DNA from: Tubiluchus corallicola
Lineage: Eukaryota; Priapulida; Priapulimorpha; Priapulimorphida; Tubiluchidae
Assembly: GCA_030141605.1 (NCBI GenBank)
Contig: JAQGDQ010000961.1
Coordinates: forward strand, 1-64,000
Direction: 5' to 3'
Length of the DNA stretch: 64,000 bases
The translations under genes and the position numbers were made by a program. A model generated the notes under the pieces. The model made no database searches. It saw only the letters and a program-made list of their open reading frames with translations, and had not been told where the DNA came from. How positions within the stretch are numbered: the stretch's first letter is position 1; every line of letters starts with the position of its first letter. This document shows positions 37,797 to 51,000 of this stretch, one piece after another.

Positions 37797-38443
37797 CGCA
37801 TATCCTATACATTCAAGGCCACATCCTATACATTCAAGGCCATATCCTATACATTCAAGAGCATATCCTATACATTCAAGGCCACATCCTACACATTCAA
37901 GAGCATATCCTACACATTCAAGGCCACATCCTACATATTCAAGAGCACATCCTATGCATTCAAGAACATATCCTACACATTCAAGGCCACATCTTACACA
38001 TTCAGGAGTATATCCTACACATTCAGGAGCATATCCAATACATTCAAGAGCATATCCTATACATTCAAGGCCACATCCTACACATTCAAGAGCATATCCT
38101 ATGCATTCAAGAGCATATCCTATGCATTCAAGAGCATATCCTTTACATTCAAGGCCACATCCTTTACATTCAAGGCCATGTCCTTTACATCCAAGGCCAC
38201 GTCCTTTACATTCAAGGCCATGTCCTTTACATTCAATGCCATATCCTTTACATTCAAGGCCACATCCTTTACATTCAAGGCCATATCCTTTACATTCAAG
38301 GCCATGTCCTTTACATTCAATGCCATATCCTTTACATTCAAGGCCACATCCTATTCATTCACGGCCACATCCTACACATTCAAGGCCACATCCTACACAT
38401 TCAAGGCCATGTCCTTTACATTCAACGCCATATCCTACAAGTT
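37797..38443. repeat. 21-bp minisatellite, about 30 copies
   Basis: The unit is CATATCCTATACATTCAAGGC with substitutions (CAC/CAT, TATA/CACA/TTTA). Because 21 is divisible by three, it leaves long heptapeptide frames on both strands (RPYPLHS-like on plus, MALNVKD-like on minus). No promoter, splice or homology evidence supports translation. It starts about 400 bp beyond the SEC31 stop. Confidence 0.93.
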
Positions 38444-38850
38444 TTTAACTCAGACTTTATATTTGACGAAAAAATATGGCAATGAACTGGTTTAATTCGA
38501 AATTAGGTGCAGTAAACCATTTTACCTTTTGCTGGCATTTGTCCAATTAATGAAGAAATATAAAGTGATTATCTTTCAAGCCTCAATCTGAACTTTTTTA
38601 AGGTTTTATGATCATGAATAGGAGCAGAAGTGAGACATAACTCTGATACAAAAGCACTCCATAATAACGGGCTGGTGTTCTTGATTAACTTCACTTAAAC
38701 AATTGCAAGTATTTAAATTTGGATTTATACTACCAAGCATATGCAAATCAAGAAACTCTGAACTTAAACAAATTTTCTCATCTCTCGTCGGATGGAAAGA
38801 TGTTAATAATGGCAAATTTCTGGCCTTAATGACAGCTACAACTATAACAA

Positions 38851-39030
38851 TTAGACTCCAAGTTTGTGGGCACTTTGGAGCAACATTTTCACACCCGGCA
38901 TAAAGTGACTGATCTCGGAGAAGTTTCCCGTGGCAACCATCTGTGCTTGTATGGCGAGGGCGCTCCCGTAATCATACGACTGAATTGCCTGAACGATCTG
39001 ATGCAAACCTAGCAGCACGTTCTGTGATAA
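38851..39030 (-). CDS. SEC31A: SEC31 exon o (last, stop codon)
   Basis: LSQNVLLGLHQIVQAIQSYD to LQSAHKLGV-stop. ATGNFSEISHFMP is the conserved end of the family. The intron before it carries the hAT relic. Confidence 0.93.
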   Translation of the reverse strand, partial: LSQNVLLGLHQIVQAIQSYDYGSALAIQAQMVATGNFSEISHFMPGVKMLLQSAHKLGV

Positions 39031-42000
39031 CTGTAAAAAACAAACAAACACACAGCTATGAAGTAAATAAAACAGAAAAGCAAAAATCATATTCAGTAAT
39101 GCTGTCATTATAAGCATACTAACCACATACTCTCAAGTAACAACAAGATTCATAGTGGGAAGATCTTCCACATACTGAGATAACAACTTAGGACAGGGTT
39201 GAACAAATTATCTGACTAGTCGGGCCACATTAAACTTTCCCGCAATACTTGCAGTTTGGTCAAGCAGCCAAGAACAGCAATACCTAATAGTGATTTTTTT
39301 GCATCCGATCTGCGCGCATAATTACTACTAAGGTGCACTGAGGAAACTATTCTAGAAGTTATTAAAATCTATATTAAAAAACACAGATTTCAACTTTCAT
39401 GTCACATAGTAGTCATTTTATTGCAATGGATATTAGTATATTGCATCACGTTCTAGTACAGTGCGTATTAATGTGACTCATGGTGCCGATCTTTGTGTTC
39501 TACAATTTTGTCAAGATTTGGCAGAATTGATGCCGATGAAAGTCTCAAACCTTTCTCCGGGTGTTCATCGGTGAGCACAGGTATTCATCGGTGAGTACAT
39601 GTGTTCATCGGTGAGCACAGGTGTTCATCGGTGAGTACTTGGAATGGGGACTTCACAATCCCCATTCTTGAGAAGAACTGCTCACAAACGTAGGTGGAGC
39701 CAAACAATGCCAATTTTTTATGACAAAGCATCCTTTTTTGGGACGCGGTGAACACTTTCATGGAATCGTCATGTTTTTTGAAATCTTCAAATCTCAATCG
39801 GAACTGTAGTTTCTGAAACAGTTTACGAAACTCTGCAGCCTTCCCGCAACACAATCCAAGTTGCCTGAGAGTGGAAAAATGAGCAAGGTCATTGTTTTTC
39901 ATCTGTCGTATCCAAAGTTTCATCTTGTTTTGAAATGACTTGATGTGTCCGTACATCTCATTTACGTACTGACCTCTTTTTTGTAGCTTAGTATTCAGTT
40001 CGTTCAGATGAGTCGTCGCATCTACGATGAAGCCAAGATCACACACCCACACTTCATCATCCAGTTCAGATGCGTCGTCACATCTACGATGAAGCCAAGA
40101 TCACACACCCACACTTTATCATTCAGTTCTTCCATTGGATTCAGCTCTAGAAACAACTTTATCTCCTCTCTTAGATCAAATAAGCGTTTGAGCATCTTCC
40201 CCTTGCGTAACCAATGAACTTCCGAGAAGCAGACGAGGTCCTAAATCTGCTTCTAAATCAGTGAGAAACAGTTGAAATTGTCGATGATTCAATCCTCTGG
40301 CTTTAATGAAATTTATAGCTCATACGACTGACCAATAACATGTTTGTACATGAAGGCTTTTGCAGCCAAGTTTTCTTGGTGAATTATACAGTGAAATACT
40401 ACAAGTCCTTCCGAGTTCAGATTTCTCTTTTTCATTTCCGCCAAGCAGGTGCACCATCTGTAGCCATACCACAAAGGGTGCTCCAGTCAAGATTGAAGCG
40501 CCTAATTGCCTCCCTAAGTTCAAGAAAAAGATCAGCCCCAGTAGTGGTACCTTTCATAGGCATCAATTCTTCTCGCAACAGTCCATCGGGATAAGTCTTT
40601 TGCCTTTTCTGGACACAGAACAGATGACACTTCACTGAGACATTCTTTCACAAAATCGCCTTCGGAATATGGTTTCATACACTCGGCAATTTGATACGAA
40701 ACGACATAGCTAGCTCGCACTATATTTTCTACTTTCCCTCGTAACATGTGAAACATACCTTCCTGACCACAGAGGATGCTTCTCAATTTCTTGATTTTCT
40801 CTGCTCTCTTATCTCCTTCTAACTTTCCGTACTTTCCATCTTTGTATTTTGCTTCATAGTGCCTCTTCAAGTTGTATTCTTTGAGCACACTAACATTATC
40901 GCCACAAATGAGACATGTCGGTTTACCTTTTTGTTCAATACAGAAATACTCATTCATCCATCTGTCTTGAAACATTCGATGTTCTTCTTCAATTTTCCTC
41001 ATTTTTTATCCATGTATAATTTTATTTAAAATTTACTTTGTAAAATAACCAAGTGAAAACAGTCTGCCTGTTATGACCAAGAAGATGCCTGAGCTGATCT
41101 GCCGGCCAAATTATAGAAGCGTAGAGATTGGCTGGTTGGTCTTGTAACCAGCTAATCAGATTGCTTCTCACATTTCTTGCACATTTGAGCATTTCAATGG
41201 CGGCTTCAGTGATAGTTTGCTGCGTTCTGTAATTTTACGTCGTTTTTTGTCTTCTACGTAAGTATCGTAAAATTTCATCATGTCCGACAGTGTCAATCGT
41301 CTGGTGAGGGTTCAACATTACAATTGTGATCATTAAACCCGATCATGGCATGGACTTTAGTTAGAAACATCTTCCTAATACTTGCGACTCAATTCATCGC
41401 CCGGGCTGCACTTTCATTAGGTCAGCAAACCTCTTCGCGGGCTGCACAAGATCTTTCAACGGGCCGCAGTTTGCACACCCCTGACTTAGGATAACAATAG
41501 AATAACACAATTGCAGATAAATCTCATTATAAACCACCTTTACCTGGCTGAATGCCCAAACTTTTAGTAAAACAAAACATCTGTATTCATATAGACATGT
41601 ATGTATTAATGCACCTCATTGTAATACCAAACTCGCTTAACATCAACTTTTTCTGATATCGCAAAGTGGGCGGTATAAAGGGGTATGACTGTACAGTGTT
41701 CCCTCGCTACTTTGCGGTCCGTTTATCGCGGACTTGCTATTTCGTGGGTTTTCAAAAATATTAATGTAAAATATTTATCGTGGTATTTTCGCTGATTCGG
41801 GTTTTTGCGGCACTTCGTCTAAAACATTTTTGCACATGCACAGTACGTATTGTACAGTAATGTATAGATTTGATGAATTTTGCATAAAAATCACAAAATG
41901 TATAAAAAATATTAAAAATATTAATCCTAACATTAAAAGAATATTATAAATCATGAAAAATTACCATTTACAGTAAATAGTGTATTTATTCGGCGGATGA

Positions 42001-45000
42001 ATACACACGAAAAACGAAATGTAGTACTTGCGCCCGCTTGAGATACTACTTGCCGACGTGAGATTGTAAACAACACATGATTGGTTGATTGATGGTATGC
42101 TGCAGTTGACCGCCATTACGGGATCGACGAATCTACGGTTCGTTACATCAAGAAGGAGGAGAAAAATATCAGGTCTACAGCAACAGTGACTTTCAACAAG
42201 AGTGGGAGGGTTTATGAAGACTTAAAATAATGTATCACTACCGAAATAAGTATCCTACTGGTGGGCCTGGAACGGAACACGCGCGATAAGTGAGGGGACA
42301 CTGTAATTCAAAGTTCTCAAGAGAGTCATTACTTTAAAATAAAATTTTACATACACATTTCATACTTACAGAATTACTTCTCAAAGCATCATACAAAAAT
42401 TCCAACTTCTTCGTTACGTCCTCCAGTTTTCTATGCATTTGCTAAAATGGAAATGAAAACAAAAATGAAAGTTACAGACTTCAGATAAATTCGTTTCTAA
42501 CATACGACTTCAGTACACAAAATACGGTCACCAATATGGAATGGCATCCTGAATGTAATTTTCCAAATGTATTTTAAAAGTATTTTAGTAAAGGCGCTAA
42601 CTATATAAAAGCTTTCTATTACATAACTATACTAATAATATAAGTTCAATTGAATTTCGGAATATACATAAGATATACTAGAGGCCATCTTAATATTAAC
42701 TTTTAGATAAATCTTTTTAAGCTGCGTACATTTATAATAGGCTGAACATCAGGCATGTTCACAATACTCATTGACAATTGATTTTAAATTATGTTGGATA
42801 CTTACTGGGTTTCTACTTGCACTTTCGCATCGCTGCAGTAAATCCTGAAATGTCTCTTGTAGTACTTCATGCTCGACTGGGATGGGCGCCTTTACGACCG
42901 GCTCCGGAGCGAGCTCGGCTGGCGGTACCTTTCAAAAACAAAATACAATCATTAGTTTTGCACTTACTTATGTATTCATACCTCCATATTCATGATTACG
43001 AAATAGTGCACGGTAATGTAACAAATTCAGCAGAGGTCTCACTTCTACAGAAAAGCCAAACTGCGACAAATTAGAAAAGCGAGAAGTTTGCAGTTCAAGC
43101 TGAGAGAAAGAGAGAGAAAAAAGAAAAAGAGGGACAGGGAGAGAGAGAGGGGGGAGGGGAGGAAGGGAGGGAGAGAGATAGAGAGGGAGAGAGAGAGAGA
43201 GGGAGTGGGGAGATTAGAGAGAGAGAGAGGAAGGAGAGGACAAGAGGGAGAGAGAGAGGGAGGAAGGAGGAGAGGGACAAAGGGAGGGAGAGAGAAAGAG
43301 AGAGGGAGGAAGGAAGGGAGGGAGAGAGAGAGAGGGGGGCAATGGTGTAATAAGCAATATTATCACTGCAATGCACTTTAAATTGAATTTTTACAATATA
43401 CAGTAACTACATTACATTTACGTATGTATAAACACACCAACTTCAAAATATCTTTCCCTTGTAATAAAGAAATGACAAAGTTTCAAAGTTGCAGTCTAGG
43501 GTGTAGGAAAGGTGAAACTACGAACAAAAGTAAAAAACTAGTAAAGCAAACAAGCGAGGAATTAAAAAAAGATAATTGTCCATATCGTATAACACGCAAG
43601 AATGTGAGGACGCAAGCTGCTACTAAAGATTTACCAGTGAGTGAAGCACACGTTATACTGACCGGTGCTTTCATAGGCTGTACAACCTGGGACATGTAGT
43701 CACTCGGGTTATATAATAAACCAATTTGTGGGATTGGTGGATTCTGTCAAATAAATAACATAAAAAAGTCAAGAGCAACTAAGCTAATAATTAATGACTA
43801 CCAAAAGAAGAAACTAAATCATTATTTAAAAGACAATTCTTTTTGGTAATTTGGTATTTTTGGGAAAAAGAGTACAGCTGCTGCTCGGTCAATGAGTTTT
43901 AAAAAATGATTTCAAAACACGATTGTATTTGAGTGATAGTCAATCAGTTTTCATAAGATAACAAAAACATGCAATTACAAACAGTTTGGTAAAATCTAAG
44001 CGCATGGCATCAACTTCATTTCAAATTATTTGGCAATTAACAACATCTTTAATTAGATTACGACAGTGAATGGCAGAATGTTCATAAACCTTTGCAGGTT
44101 TATTTCAAAACAATTGCTACCCTTGAGGGTAATGCGTACTAATCCCAGGCCTCTAGTTCAAATCAGAACCAGTTAATAAATTTTCAGTGTCTTCTTTCTT
44201 TTTACCCGTAACTCGTTACCCGTAAGTGTAATAACTGTTGTGAAATAAGCCACAATCGTTTGTGGGGTCAAAGAGAAACGTCGGCTTAAATGAATTGGAC
44301 AGGTCATCAGATTATCACAAGATTCTTCATTTACTACAGCTTTACGTCGAACAGTCTACGACCATATCACGTTGAAAACACCGGTTCTCGTCTAATCACC
44401 GACGTTAAGCAACGGAGAGTCTGGCTAGTACTTGGATGGGTGACCGCGTAGGAATACCAGGTGCTGATCTCGACACTAGGTGGAGGAGCTGCACAAGCAG
44501 CCAACGGCTAGAGGGCGGAAGAGGTCAAGTGACCCAATGGCCATGTGTAGAGGAGTAAACTTTCCAAATCAGGAGTAGAGCAAAATCTAAATATGTTAAC
44601 ATTTGTCCTCCTGCAGGTTTTTTACCTGGTTCTATAGCTTGTTGAAGAGCTATCTTCACTGGAATATCATCAGGTAGTCTAAGCATATGCTCAATCCATC
44701 TTAAACTGCATCTTTTTATTTTTCTTGTCCAATGTTCTTTTTTTATTTTTTCATATAGATCTTTGTTTGTAATTTTCTTTGGCCATCTAATACCCAAAAT
44801 GTTTCTGTAATTTCGCCTTTGAAATGCATCGATTTCAACTTTATGATTTGCTTTTAATGTCCAGAGCTCAGAGTTGTACAGAAATACAGTTTCAACTAAG
44901 GCTGAGAATATTCTAATTTTTGTTTCCAAAGAAATCTTCCTGTAGTTTCAATAATTCCGCTGTAACAACACGAACACACACCTTTTGTTTAGGCGATGCC

Positions 45001-48000
45001 TGAGCAACAGGCGGCGCCTGCGTCGGGTCGTAAATTATCCCCGGTTGCTGAGGCTGTGCCGGATTATAGACCATGGATGCTGGACCAGTACCAACTTGCT
45101 CTGGTTGCTGAGGTGCATCCATTCCTAACGGGGATGTAACAGGCACAGCAGGTTCATACACTTGGCTCTGAAACACAAACTTGGTAAATTAAGATCATAA
45201 TATTAAATGCATGTCGAATATGTTGGGCGCTAACATATATTGAAGTCTTAAGAGTTCCGTATAAAATTACAAGTAGCATGCTATACATATTTTGAAGACA
45301 AAATACGATGTTTATCAAATATTCAAAGGTTTGTCTCTCAGATTTTTATTGTTTATTTACTAGACAAATATGTGAAATTTCTAAAAGAAACTTAGGCAAA
45401 ATATGGGTGCAAAAATTTCCGAATCAGGCTAGCTGTCGTGACTCTAATGTTGTCGCTGGGGTGCTTTGGGGAGAGCCGACAACCGGCATTGGCAAGTTTA
45501 TCAGACTGTTTTTGAAGTTGCGATGTTCGTGTTAAACAGATGAAATCACTGGATGAAAACATGGTTTAAGTTTGCGATCTGTATTTTACTCAAAAATAGT
45601 CTGACGGTCAATCCACATATACACGAAAATGGTAAATATAATCAACAGTAGTAAACAAAAGTTAAAGTAAATCCATCAGCCAATATATCATGGCAACTGA
45701 GTCAAAACGTTATTATAACCACGCAACTGTTTAATCCTATTGCTTGTCTTCTAATCTGGCTACCAAGTGTGAAAAACTACTACATTCACAGAGAAGCCAA
45801 GTAACCCAGTTCCATACAAACATATAGCAGCAGCAAGTATATACATATATTGGAAACTTCCAAGTGTACAAACAGATGTCAGCACTGACTTAGTGGTAAT
45901 GAAAAACTAAAGTTTAAAACTTCAAATCGAAATTAATAATAAACTGTAGATTAAAACCTCGCATCTGCGACACTAGCTCGCAATCATTATAAGTATTATA
46001 AAACTGTAGAAATGGTCATTAATAAGAGATTTCCTATTCTTGGGTACAAGATAGACTGATATGCTAATTATAGTATTTAGCACAAATATCACATCTGAGC
46101 AACTTGGTCTGTGGACCATAAACGAGGTGTCAGGTTTTGGGGAGCCACTAATTTATGTGAAGAGTTAGATGGGTATGAAAAAAATCAGAGCAGCATTTCA
46201 AAAATTGTGCAAACTTTACTGTCCCAAACTAGTGTACGAATAATTTAACTACAATAGTAAGCATAACTAGGGTAATTTCGTCCTGAAAATAGTAAAAATT
46301 CCTCTAATCACGACAAGGGATCATAAAGGAGATACCTTGCTTGGCACCTTAGCATGTTGTATCATCGGAGGGTCATTCCAGCCCGGAGCAGAACGATCGA
46401 TATATCGTTCCCGTGGCGACACCTGTGACGGAGGAGGAGGATATCGTTCAGAAGTAGACTGCGAATAACTACCACCTGTGCAAGCAACAGCAGAACAAAG
46501 AGAAAATTAGATTTTACACTTGTTTTCACATACAATTTTATCTATTTTTGAAAACTCTGACAGTACAGTTATTTTGAAATTAGTTTATTTAAGTTCTACA
46601 GCAGGTGTTGCTTAACAGATTCGCTTTGGGATGCAAGTGTATTGACTGAAGTAACCAATTGAATCTATCACAAGACCGATGTAGTATTACCAGTATAGAA
46701 GTACGAGTCATCACTTACCAGTTTAGTGTGCACTACAAGAGCTTTAAATAATTTTCAGTAATTTTCAAAATTAATTTTATGCTCTTAGTTGCAAGGATGA
46801 GAATGACAAATTGCAAAAAACTCTGAAACAGGCCAAGGGTTTTGGGGCTGCCTAGGCCCCCAATGGGGTTGAGTGGCAAAGCCCCCTTGGAGCCAGCAAC
46901 AAATTGTAATTTTGTGACCATACAAAGCCTCTAAGTGGACTTAAAATATCAATTACCTTGTTTCATGCATAATTTAAAATAGCCAACTATCAAGGATACA
47001 TGATACCTAATTGGCTCAAAAAATGCCTAAGTAATGGCCGCTCTTACGCAAAAGTATATAAAAACTGTCTGCAATTGACTCAAATAACTCCGCACAATTG
47101 AATCTATATTTTTATACATAGAGATATACACGTGGTTACACTGATGTACGTGATGTAAACAACAAGACGGCCTGCCAACTAGCGGTCAGCTTGTGAAATA
47201 ATGTACTGGGTCCGTAAAAATTTTCTCAACGAATTTACCCGATTTACAAAAATGGCACTACTGGTCTTGCAAAAACTCGGAATTCCGCGTATCCATGGAA
47301 AATTCTCATCCCTGTAGTTGGTCTATGACATCTGCATTGTAAACTCGCAAAGAACAGTGGCGCTACTGCTGCATTGGTGATCTAGCAGCAAAAGCACTGC
47401 CACTTCTTGATCCAGCTCTGAGAGAAACACTACGGAACTGATAACATGGAAGTTACTGCAAACTATGTATATTATATTTTTATAAATTTGAATTGGGAGC
47501 AAATTTGTAGTGTAACACTAACTAGCAACATTTTCTAAATAGATTTCCAGTTTTTATATCTTTTTTGATTTCCTGCTTCGTTTTCTTTTCTATTAAGTTT
47601 ATTTTTTAGTTTTCACTTTGATACCGGAGGCGAAATTTTGATTAAGTTGTATAATTTTACTGCCCTGGTGATGAATACAGATTTTTGTAACTTCAGTTTG
47701 ATGAAATTCAAAAAAAACAAAGAGTTTTTGTAGGTCGCCTTACATTATTAGGCACTGCAACAACAACAACATTTTAAATTGATTAAACATTCTATAAAAA
47801 GTAGCAAGGGCTTCAAAAGGAAATTGCTAGGCTTGTGATTAAAAGTTCAATTTCCATAAAATCTTGGGAAACGAGGTTAACTGCATTGGACAACAGATTC
47901 TAAGTAAAACCGCTACGCTAGCATATCACCGCGTGATAAACGTATCTGCTTGTAAACAAAACTGTACTTTACATCACTGTTTTGTTTCTACAAGTGTTAT

Positions 48001-51000
48001 CACGTTTTAGTGCACATATTAGGGTAAAATGGAACACAGCTTATAGAAAAATATTCAGTTTTAGACAAAATGAAAGCCTCAAATTGTTAATTTTTGTGGC
48101 ACAATGCCTGCGAATTATTTAATAGATGGTCGAAAATTAAACTTTGTGAGAAAAATTGCAAAGTCTTGCACATTGAGAAATCCAAAGCTATGCTACTATG
48201 TAAATAACAGTCAAGTAAATTTAAGATTTAAATATGGTTGTACCATAGACCTAAACGAAAATGTAAAATTAAAGGTTAAGAACTCATTTAAAGATTATGT
48301 TTTAAGATACCTATTATCACTCCTTACAACACTGTATACTGTAATAATTACAAGGGTACTGAAATGAGTGGATATTATAAAGCTGAATGTCTGTAGATGT
48401 GTTACTTTACTAACATCTTTACCTTTGTAAGCTGTATATTTTTATACGAAATAAACTCATAATAATAATAAAAAAAGTGAAGTAAAGATGGCATCAAAAT
48501 AGCAATGGCTTTTTGACCTCACACAAGTCTTATTTTAAGTACCTGAAGCAAAAATATTGAGTCAATTATGCGGAATTTTTAAAGTCAAATGCCAACAGTT
48601 TTTATTTGCATTTAAATAAGAACCGTACTAGACATTTTTGAGGCGATTGATTCCACTAAAAGCGAGTCTAATAAACAGCACCCACAGGTACCTTATTTTG
48701 TCAAAGTTTAGTGACACTAAACACGCAAAAACTTCATATCAACAAACATTCACAAAACCAGAAAATTACCTTGTGTGGGCTGAGCTGCTGGATTGTACAA
48801 GTTCCCATATTGGCCACCAGGTGACATTTGAGTTGGTCCAGGGGCACTTCTGTAAAAGTTAAAAGGAATAAAATGGGGGCAACGGGATTAAGCTCTCATT
48901 TACTGAGGAAAATATACAAAGTCAACTATGTGTCTTCTCTCAAAGCCAATAAATAATTGTAGTGGGTGCATAGGCCCTTTTTTGGTTTTAATTTAGTCTT
49001 CAATTACTGCCACGGTGCTGCCACCTGTTTGTTTATGTAGTAGGCATTTAGCTTTTTACAGTAGTCACTCTTTTAAAATTGAAGCACCTAATATCCTTCA
49101 ATACATTAGCATTTTGGTCTTTCGTGAGCTATAGCTATAGTAGTTGTCTGACATTTTACCCGTCTTTTGGTTCTCTCCGCCATTGCTCTATTTTTCTGAC
49201 TGTGATGAGCATTATGACTGTGAATTTCTTACGAATTTATTGTTGTGACATTGTTGTTCTTAAGGCTACTTGGAGTTCTCATTCCTGTTTTTGTAAACTG
49301 TTAAAGGCCCTAACAACGTAAGTTATTATTAATTAATTTCAATATAGTCTACATAATTTTTATATCAGTTCTTAGTTATAGCAATACATTTAATCATGCA
49401 AATAATTTTCTTCTACTCAATGCAAATTAAACTAAATGTTAATAATTGTCTTTCAGAATAAAGAAACTTTTGGTCAACACGTTAAACTGGTGTTTTGTAT
49501 CGATTTCATCAATTGTACAATTATTACAATAAAAATTAGTTGTTTTTTTGGCTTTGGCACTTTTTACCTGAGATTATATGCTGCATTAACAATCCGAAAT
49601 GAAAAGTTACCAACCAAACTATGATTATAATTCCATGGTTTTGTTTTTTTGTTTTGCAAAAGTTGGCACAAATAAGCATTCTCGGCTTCTTATTCAATTT
49701 CACACATAAAGCCCCAAAAAATACTGATGCAGTTTCTGTAGGGTTACCATATTGTCTGAGTTAAAAAGACAACACTTTTTCACACACTTGTAAGTAGGCA
49801 AAAATGGCCAGTCTAGGGTTTATTAAACCAATGCAAAATAAAATGCAAATGCTCGCAGAAGCTGACGTCATTTTAAGTCGTTAACGAATACGCCGAGTAT
49901 CGACAGCGGTGTGAGTCGTGTGACCCATAACTAAGTGTGCATCGCTTACTTTTGTTCAGTAAATATGTACACAAAGCTTTTACAAGGGTTGCATTTTGAG
50001 ATGTTAGCAACATCTTGTATTGAAAATTAACGAGCTTTTCTTTGTATCATACTGCCGTACGCCTCTGCAGTTGGCAACTTCCGTTCATACTTACGGATTG
50101 AGGCAAAACCCGGACAAACTGCCGATTTTTTGAAAATCTGCCCGGACAAAGGCCCAAAAAGAGGACGTGTCCGGGGAAACCCTAAGTTTCTGTCTCGAAT
50201 TATCGGGATTAGCGCTAGCTGATCGACAAAAGTGATTGATACTTATACACTGCTCAAACACGTATAATGTGTGACATCCGTTGCAATAAGTAAACATCAG
50301 CTATTCATAAACACATTTTACAAGCAAGTTGATAATTATAAGCAAGTGAAATTTTTGTTAAGCTTAAATACACTCAGTCTAAATTCAAGCAAAATTATCT
50401 GTTACAATTTCCCTGGAAAATTTTAGATAAAAATTGGCAAAAGTGAAAAAATGAATATCGCAAATTGACAAGTATAAATTATTGCCCAATCTTTTAGACC
50501 TGTGTAAAAAAAACATCAAGTTAGCCTAAAGAAATAAACATTTCCAAGTACAACCTTAATCAGAGTAAATAAACAAATTATTATGTACCCAATTGTACAA
50601 AAAAATTACTTACTAGAAGGCACAATTCCTAACTAAGGTAGGCAAAGTGAAAAGTTTAAACAAATAATACTATTTATAGTGAATGGTTAGTAAAAACTAA
50701 TAAAGGTAACATGTATTGAAATATGACAGTTCGTGATAAACGAACTGAACTAGAAAATTTCACGTATGTTGTAGATAAATTAAAAATACCCGTATGGTGC
50801 AGGTGGCTGCTGCTGCTGATGCTGCTGCGGTTGTTGAGGATAAGAATAGGTCGGTACAGGATGCTGATGTGGTGGACTGTAGTTCTGCACGTAGCCGCCA
50901 GATGGCATAGAAGTATACTGCGTTTCGTGTTCAGGAGTCGTAAGCGACGGATAACGACGCCTGTGAGCACCAGGTCCTTGCGACAATCGGTCTAACAAGA

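Larger units (their letters stand above)
46599..48688. mobile_element. TA-flanked element with CAG(C/T)AGGTG ends, copy 3, with extra internal DNA
   Basis: The left end CAGCAGGTGTTGCTTAACAG and the right arm (reverse complement GTGCTGTTTATTAGACTCGC) match the ends of the 22601 copy, including AATTGACTCAA motifs at about 47085 and 48560. It is twice as long as copy 1. Internal DNA includes the repeat at 47165-47300 and a possible further insertion up to about 48480. No transposase could be read. Confidence 0.6.

Noticed and set aside
40008-40638. Plus-strand frames over the hAT element
   Set aside because: Shadows of the minus-strand transposase relic.
42778-43074. 98-aa plus-strand frame over SEC31 exon m
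   Set aside because: Antisense shadow of a conserved exon.
43424-43699. 91-aa plus-strand frame, Lys-rich
   Set aside because: No recognisable domain, no splice context, in a repeat-rich intron.
44090-44185. tRNA-like GTTCAAATC motif
   Set aside because: A B-box-like stretch is present, but no stems or A box could be made to fit.
48104-48367. 87-aa plus-strand frame
   Set aside because: No known similarity; AT-rich codons and position inside a composite transposon region suggest chance.
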